In this document: in pieces, positions 5,418 through 7,823 of the stretch | How the letters are laid out: every line of letters begins with the position of its first letter | Numbering within the stretch: position 1 is the stretch's first letter | NCBI GenBank assembly: GCA_003529305.1 | Contig: DPWC01000099.1 | Location: forward strand, 1 to 7,823 | Reading direction: 5' to 3' | Length of the DNA: 7,823 bases | Source of the DNA: Actinomycetota bacterium | GTDB lineage: Bacteria; Actinomycetota; Actinomycetes; UBA12327 | Translations under genes and position numbers: made by a program | Notes under the pieces: generated by a model | Seen by the model: only the letters and a program-made list of their open reading frames with translations | Told to the model about the DNA's origin: nothing | Database searches by the model: none

Positions 5418-5857
5418 TTCGAGCCTTCGCGCTCGAAAGCTTCCACCACCTTGTCGGGGATGCTCCGCAGCGTTCCGAGCGTTGCTTCGCCGGCGGCCTG
5501 TGTGCGAGACAGTCCTGTGATACGGCGGAATTGCTGGCGAGCCACCAGCACCATCACGGCCGCACCGGCAATCAGCACCAAAGTGACGATCAGAAACGCA
5601 CCCCACACCGGCAGGCCAGCTGCTACCAGGGCGTAGCCGATCGTGATCAGCAGAAAGATGAACGCCGTGTTGACCAGTGCAATGGCACCGGCGATCAATA
5701 ACGCGCCGCGACCCGCGCGCACCAGACTCTGACGCACTTCGGCTTTGGCCAACGCGATCTCATCGCGAACCAAAGAGGCGATGTCCTCAGTGATGGAGGC
5801 GAAGACCTGGCCAATACTGCGCCCGCCCCCGCTGGGCGATCCGTTTGCGGTGCTCAT
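5414..5857 (-). CDS. Phage holin family / Actinobacterial Holin-X membrane protein
   Basis: A 147-residue protein of the Actinobacterial Holin-X (DUF1469) type. A polar N-terminus rich in Gly/Ser leads into an amphipathic helix SLVRDEIALAKAEVRQ (28-43), typical of the family. Two membrane helices follow at about 51-78 and 83-106, then a charged cytoplasmic-type tail containing RSIPDKVVEAFEREG (131-145). Despite the name, these proteins are chromosomal and their function is unproven; nothing nearby suggests a prophage. Start is ATG 5857, overlapping the nhaA stop as ATGA with AGGAGG four bases upstream, so translation is probably coupled to nhaA. The stop TAG shares CTAG with the marP stop. 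A role in the membrane or envelope is inferred only from the helices and neighbours. Confidence 0.88.
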   Translation of the reverse strand: MSTANGSPSGGGRSIGQVFASITEDIASLVRDEIALAKAEVRQSLVRAGRGALLIAGAIALVNTAFIFLLITIGYALVAAGLPVWGAFLIVTLVLIAGAAVMVLVARQQFRRITGLSRTQAAGEATLGTLRSIPDKVVEAFEREGSN

Positions 5858-7077
5858 GACGCCTCCTGTTCTTGCGGGCTCACTCTAAGTGCGCGGCGAC
5901 GCAGGGCCAAGACAGCCGAGCCGATAACTGCGGCCAGAACTGAACCGATCAGCACGCCGATCTTGGCGTTGTCGGTGCGCAGCGGATCGCCGACAAAACT
6001 CAGTTCGGCGATCAGCAGCGACACGGTGAAGCCGATGCCCGCCACCAAAGACAAGCCGGCGATATCGCTCCATGCCAGATCCGGACTCAATCGCGCACGG
6101 GTGACCCGAGCAACAAGCCATGTGGTCCCGAAGATTCCGAGGAACTTTCCCGCAACTAATCCGAAGACGACGCCGCGAGTCACGGGATCCTCACTGATGG
6201 TGGCGATCGGAGTGCCGACGACGGTGACGCCGGCAGCACACAGGGCGAAAATCGGTACGCACACTCCTGCCGACCACGGCCGCAGACGGTGCTCCAATCG
6301 CTCGGCTGGTGAGTCCTTTTCCTGATCGTCACGGACCACTCGAGTGGCCAAGCCGAGGAGGACCCCGGCCACCGTGGCGTGTACGCCACTGGCATGCATC
6401 AAAGTCCACACAGTCAGTGCCAAGGGCAGGTACAGCCATGTGCTGGTGAGGCGACGACGCTGCATCACGATGTACAGCACGATCAGCGCCAGGGCGGCAA
6501 ACAGCGGCCATAGACGAATGTCGGCGGAATAGAAGATGGCGATGACTGTGATCGCCCCGAGGTCGTCAACCACCGCCAGTGTGAGCAGGAAGGCGCGCAA
6601 CGACGACGGCAATCCCCGCCCGGCGATGGCTAGGACGGCCAGGGCGAAGGCGATGTCGGTGGCCATGGGGATTCCCCAACCGTGCCCTGCGCCGGGCACC
6701 GCATTGACGGTGGCGGTGTAGATCAGAGCTGGCAGGACCATGCCGCCGAGGGCGGCGGCAACGGGCAGAACGGCTTCAGCTCGACGACGCAGCGAGCCGA
6801 CGGCGAGTTCGCGCTTGAGTTCTAATCCGGCGACGAAGAAGAACACGGCGAGCAAACCGTCGGCAGCCCATTGGTTGACACTGAGTCGAAGATCCAGGGC
6901 TGTGGGTCCGAAGGTGATGCTGAGAAATTGCGCGTAGGAGTCTCGCCAGGGTGAGTTCGCCCAGCCAATGGCGACCACAGCGGCCACCAGCAAGAGCGCG
7001 CCACCGACGACCTCTTGCCGCAGGATCCTGGCGATTGCACGCTCTTCGCGCCGCGTTAGTCGGCCAAGAAAACTCAC
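5854..7077 (-). CDS. nhaA: Na+/H+ antiporter NhaA
   Basis: A 407-residue polytopic membrane protein that exchanges internal Na+ for external H+, controlling Na+ and cytoplasmic pH. Family hallmarks are FFFVAGLELKREL (79-91), ATDIAFAL (139-146) with Asp141, and VVDDLGAI (169-176) with Asp171 and Asp172; these match E. coli Asp133, Asp163 and Asp164 with identical spacing. Lys311 in AGKFLGI corresponds to Lys300. About 11-12 hydrophobic segments are visible, and the second half contains the conserved glycine-rich GLSLVAGIGFTVSLLIAEL stretch (341-359). The GTG start at 7077 lies 12 bp after the acs stop and lacks a clear Shine-Dalgarno, so it may depend on coupling with acs; the start is less certain than the identity. 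It overlaps the downstream Holin-X gene as ATGA. acs-nhaA-holin-X look like one transcription unit. Confidence 0.95.
   Translation of the reverse strand: MSFLGRLTRREERAIARILRQEVVGGALLLVAAVVAIGWANSPWRDSYAQFLSITFGPTALDLRLSVNQWAADGLLAVFFFVAGLELKRELAVGSLRRRAEAVLPVAAALGGMVLPALIYTATVNAVPGAGHGWGIPMATDIAFALAVLAIAGRGLPSSLRAFLLTLAVVDDLGAITVIAIFYSADIRLWPLFAALALIVLYIVMQRRRLTSTWLYLPLALTVWTLMHASGVHATVAGVLLGLATRVVRDDQEKDSPAERLEHRLRPWSAGVCVPIFALCAAGVTVVGTPIATISEDPVTRGVVFGLVAGKFLGIFGTTWLVARVTRARLSPDLAWSDIAGLSLVAGIGFTVSLLIAELSFVGDPLRTDNAKIGVLIGSVLAAVIGSAVLALRRRALRVSPQEQEAS
5862..5867 (-). promoter_or_regulatory. Shine-Dalgarno of the Holin-X gene
   Basis: AGGAGG on the minus strand, inside the last codons of nhaA, four bases before the ATG at 5857. 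It is a near-perfect site and settles the start within the 4-bp overlap. Confidence 0.7.
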
Positions 7078-7089
7078 GACAACGCCGGA

Positions 7090-7823
7090 TCAGTCTTCGG
7101 ACGCGGTCGTCATGCCATCAGCGATCAACTGCACCACCGCAGGATCAGCCAAAGTGGTGGTATCACCCAATGATCGATGCTCGGCGATGTCCAACAGCAG
7201 GCGTCTCATGATCTTTCCCGAACGGGTCTTGGGTAATTCGCTGACCACCATGATGTGGCGCGGCTTGGCAATCGGGCCCAAGGTGTGCGCCACATGTTCG
7301 CGCAGTTCGCTACCGATGGTGTGCGCGTCGGGTGCCGGTCCATCGCCACCGAGGTCACGCAGAATCACGAACGCGACGATGCCCTGACCTGTGATCGGAT
7401 CCGAGGCTCCCACGACTGCAGCTTCAGCAACGCGCGGATGCGCCACCAGTGCAGACTCCACCTCAGCGGTGGCCAAGAGATGGCCGCTGACTTTCATCAC
7501 ATCGTCGACGCGTCCCAGCAACCACAGGTAGCCATCGGTGTCACGGGTGACGCCATCACCAGCGAAGTAGTAGCCCTGTTGCTCAAAGCGCGCCCAGTAG
7601 GTATCGATGAATCGTTGCCGGTCTCCCCACACGCCGCGCAACATTGAGGGCCACGGTTCGGTGAGAACCAACAGGCCGCCAGAGCCGTCGGGTGCTAGCT
7701 GCCCTGACTGGTCCACAACTTCTGCGCTGATGCCGGGCAACGGGGCAGTGGCCGAACCGGGTTTGGTCGCCGTTACCCCGGGCAGGGGGCTGATCATGAT
7801 GGCGCCGGTCTCGGTCTGCCACC
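7090..7823 (-). CDS. acs: Acetyl-CoA synthetase, C-terminal part (5' end beyond window)
   Basis: AMP-forming acetate:CoA ligase; about 244 C-terminal residues of a protein normally near 650 are visible. The frame is open to the window edge and begins in the Acs motif W-QTET-G-A-IMI (usually QTETGG). Diagnostic segments follow: PWPSMLRGVWGD, FAGDG, GRVDDV, and PKTRSGKIMRR with the catalytic, acetylation-regulated Lys (codon 7213-7215). The tail GDTTTLADPAVV is also typical of Acs. The hinge/A8 region reads VMKVSGHLLATAE, where family members usually have an Asn before VSG and HR(I/L) after it; the residue equivalent to Salmonella Arg526 is Leu. This may alter catalysis. The gene is the most upstream visible member of an acs-nhaA-holin-X unit, 12 bp from nhaA. 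Its promoter is outside the window. Confidence 0.93.
   Translation of the reverse strand, partial: WQTETGAIMISPLPGVTATKPGSATAPLPGISAEVVDQSGQLAPDGSGGLLVLTEPWPSMLRGVWGDRQRFIDTYWARFEQQGYYFAGDGVTRDTDGYLWLLGRVDDVMKVSGHLLATAEVESALVAHPRVAEAAVVGASDPITGQGIVAFVILRDLGGDGPAPDAHTIGSELREHVAHTLGPIAKPRHIMVVSELPKTRSGKIMRRLLLDIAEHRSLGDTTTLADPAVVQLIADGMTTASED

Noticed and set aside
5414..5857. Holin-X gene as a sign of a prophage
   Set aside because: The family is chromosomal and widespread in actinobacteria despite its name; no phage genes, integrase or attachment sites are present.

Overview
The window comes from a GC-rich, Gram-positive-type actinobacterium. The evidence is a Crp very close to mycobacterial Crp (Rv3676) in length and key residues, a MarP-type membrane serine protease, an Actinobacterial Holin-X protein, frequent GTG starts, and the conserved actinobacterial neighbourhood MBL hydrolase / crp / nth / CoA-type Nudix / marP / acs. 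I cannot place it below class level. It reads as chromosomal housekeeping DNA. I see no mobile element, tRNA, rRNA or CRISPR array.

Layout. Positions 1-1271 (+) hold the 3' part of a Nudix hydrolase with an expanded Nudix box, overlapping by 4 bp an MBL-fold hydrolase of the LACTB2-like type. Positions 1302-2548 (-) hold a small protein with the signature of RsiG, the c-di-GMP-dependent anti-sigma factor, followed by crp. A divergent intergenic region (2549-2649) carries a good promoter that appears to drive a leaderless nth. Positions 2650-5417 (+) hold nth, a CoA-pyrophosphatase-like Nudix gene (ATGA overlap with nth) and marP. Positions 5414-7823 (-) hold acs (N-terminus beyond the window), nhaA and a Holin-X gene. 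marP and the Holin-X gene converge and share a CTAG at their stop codons.

How the genes may fit together. rsiG-like and crp would place a c-di-GMP sensor and a cAMP sensor side by side on one strand. The two Nudix enzymes and acetyl-CoA synthetase all touch CoA or nucleotide-diphosphate metabolism. MarP (known in mycobacteria for acid resistance) and NhaA (Na+/H+ antiport) both concern pH and envelope stress. Nth repairs oxidised pyrimidines.

The most notable observation is the RsiG-like protein, which carries one exact and one near-exact copy of the published c-di-GMP-binding motif E(X)3S(X)2R(X)3Q(X)3D. Others are a perfect 17-bp tandem duplication spanning the crp stop codon, an acetyl-CoA synthetase with substitutions in its otherwise strongly conserved hinge/active-site motif, and a leaderless nth promoter.
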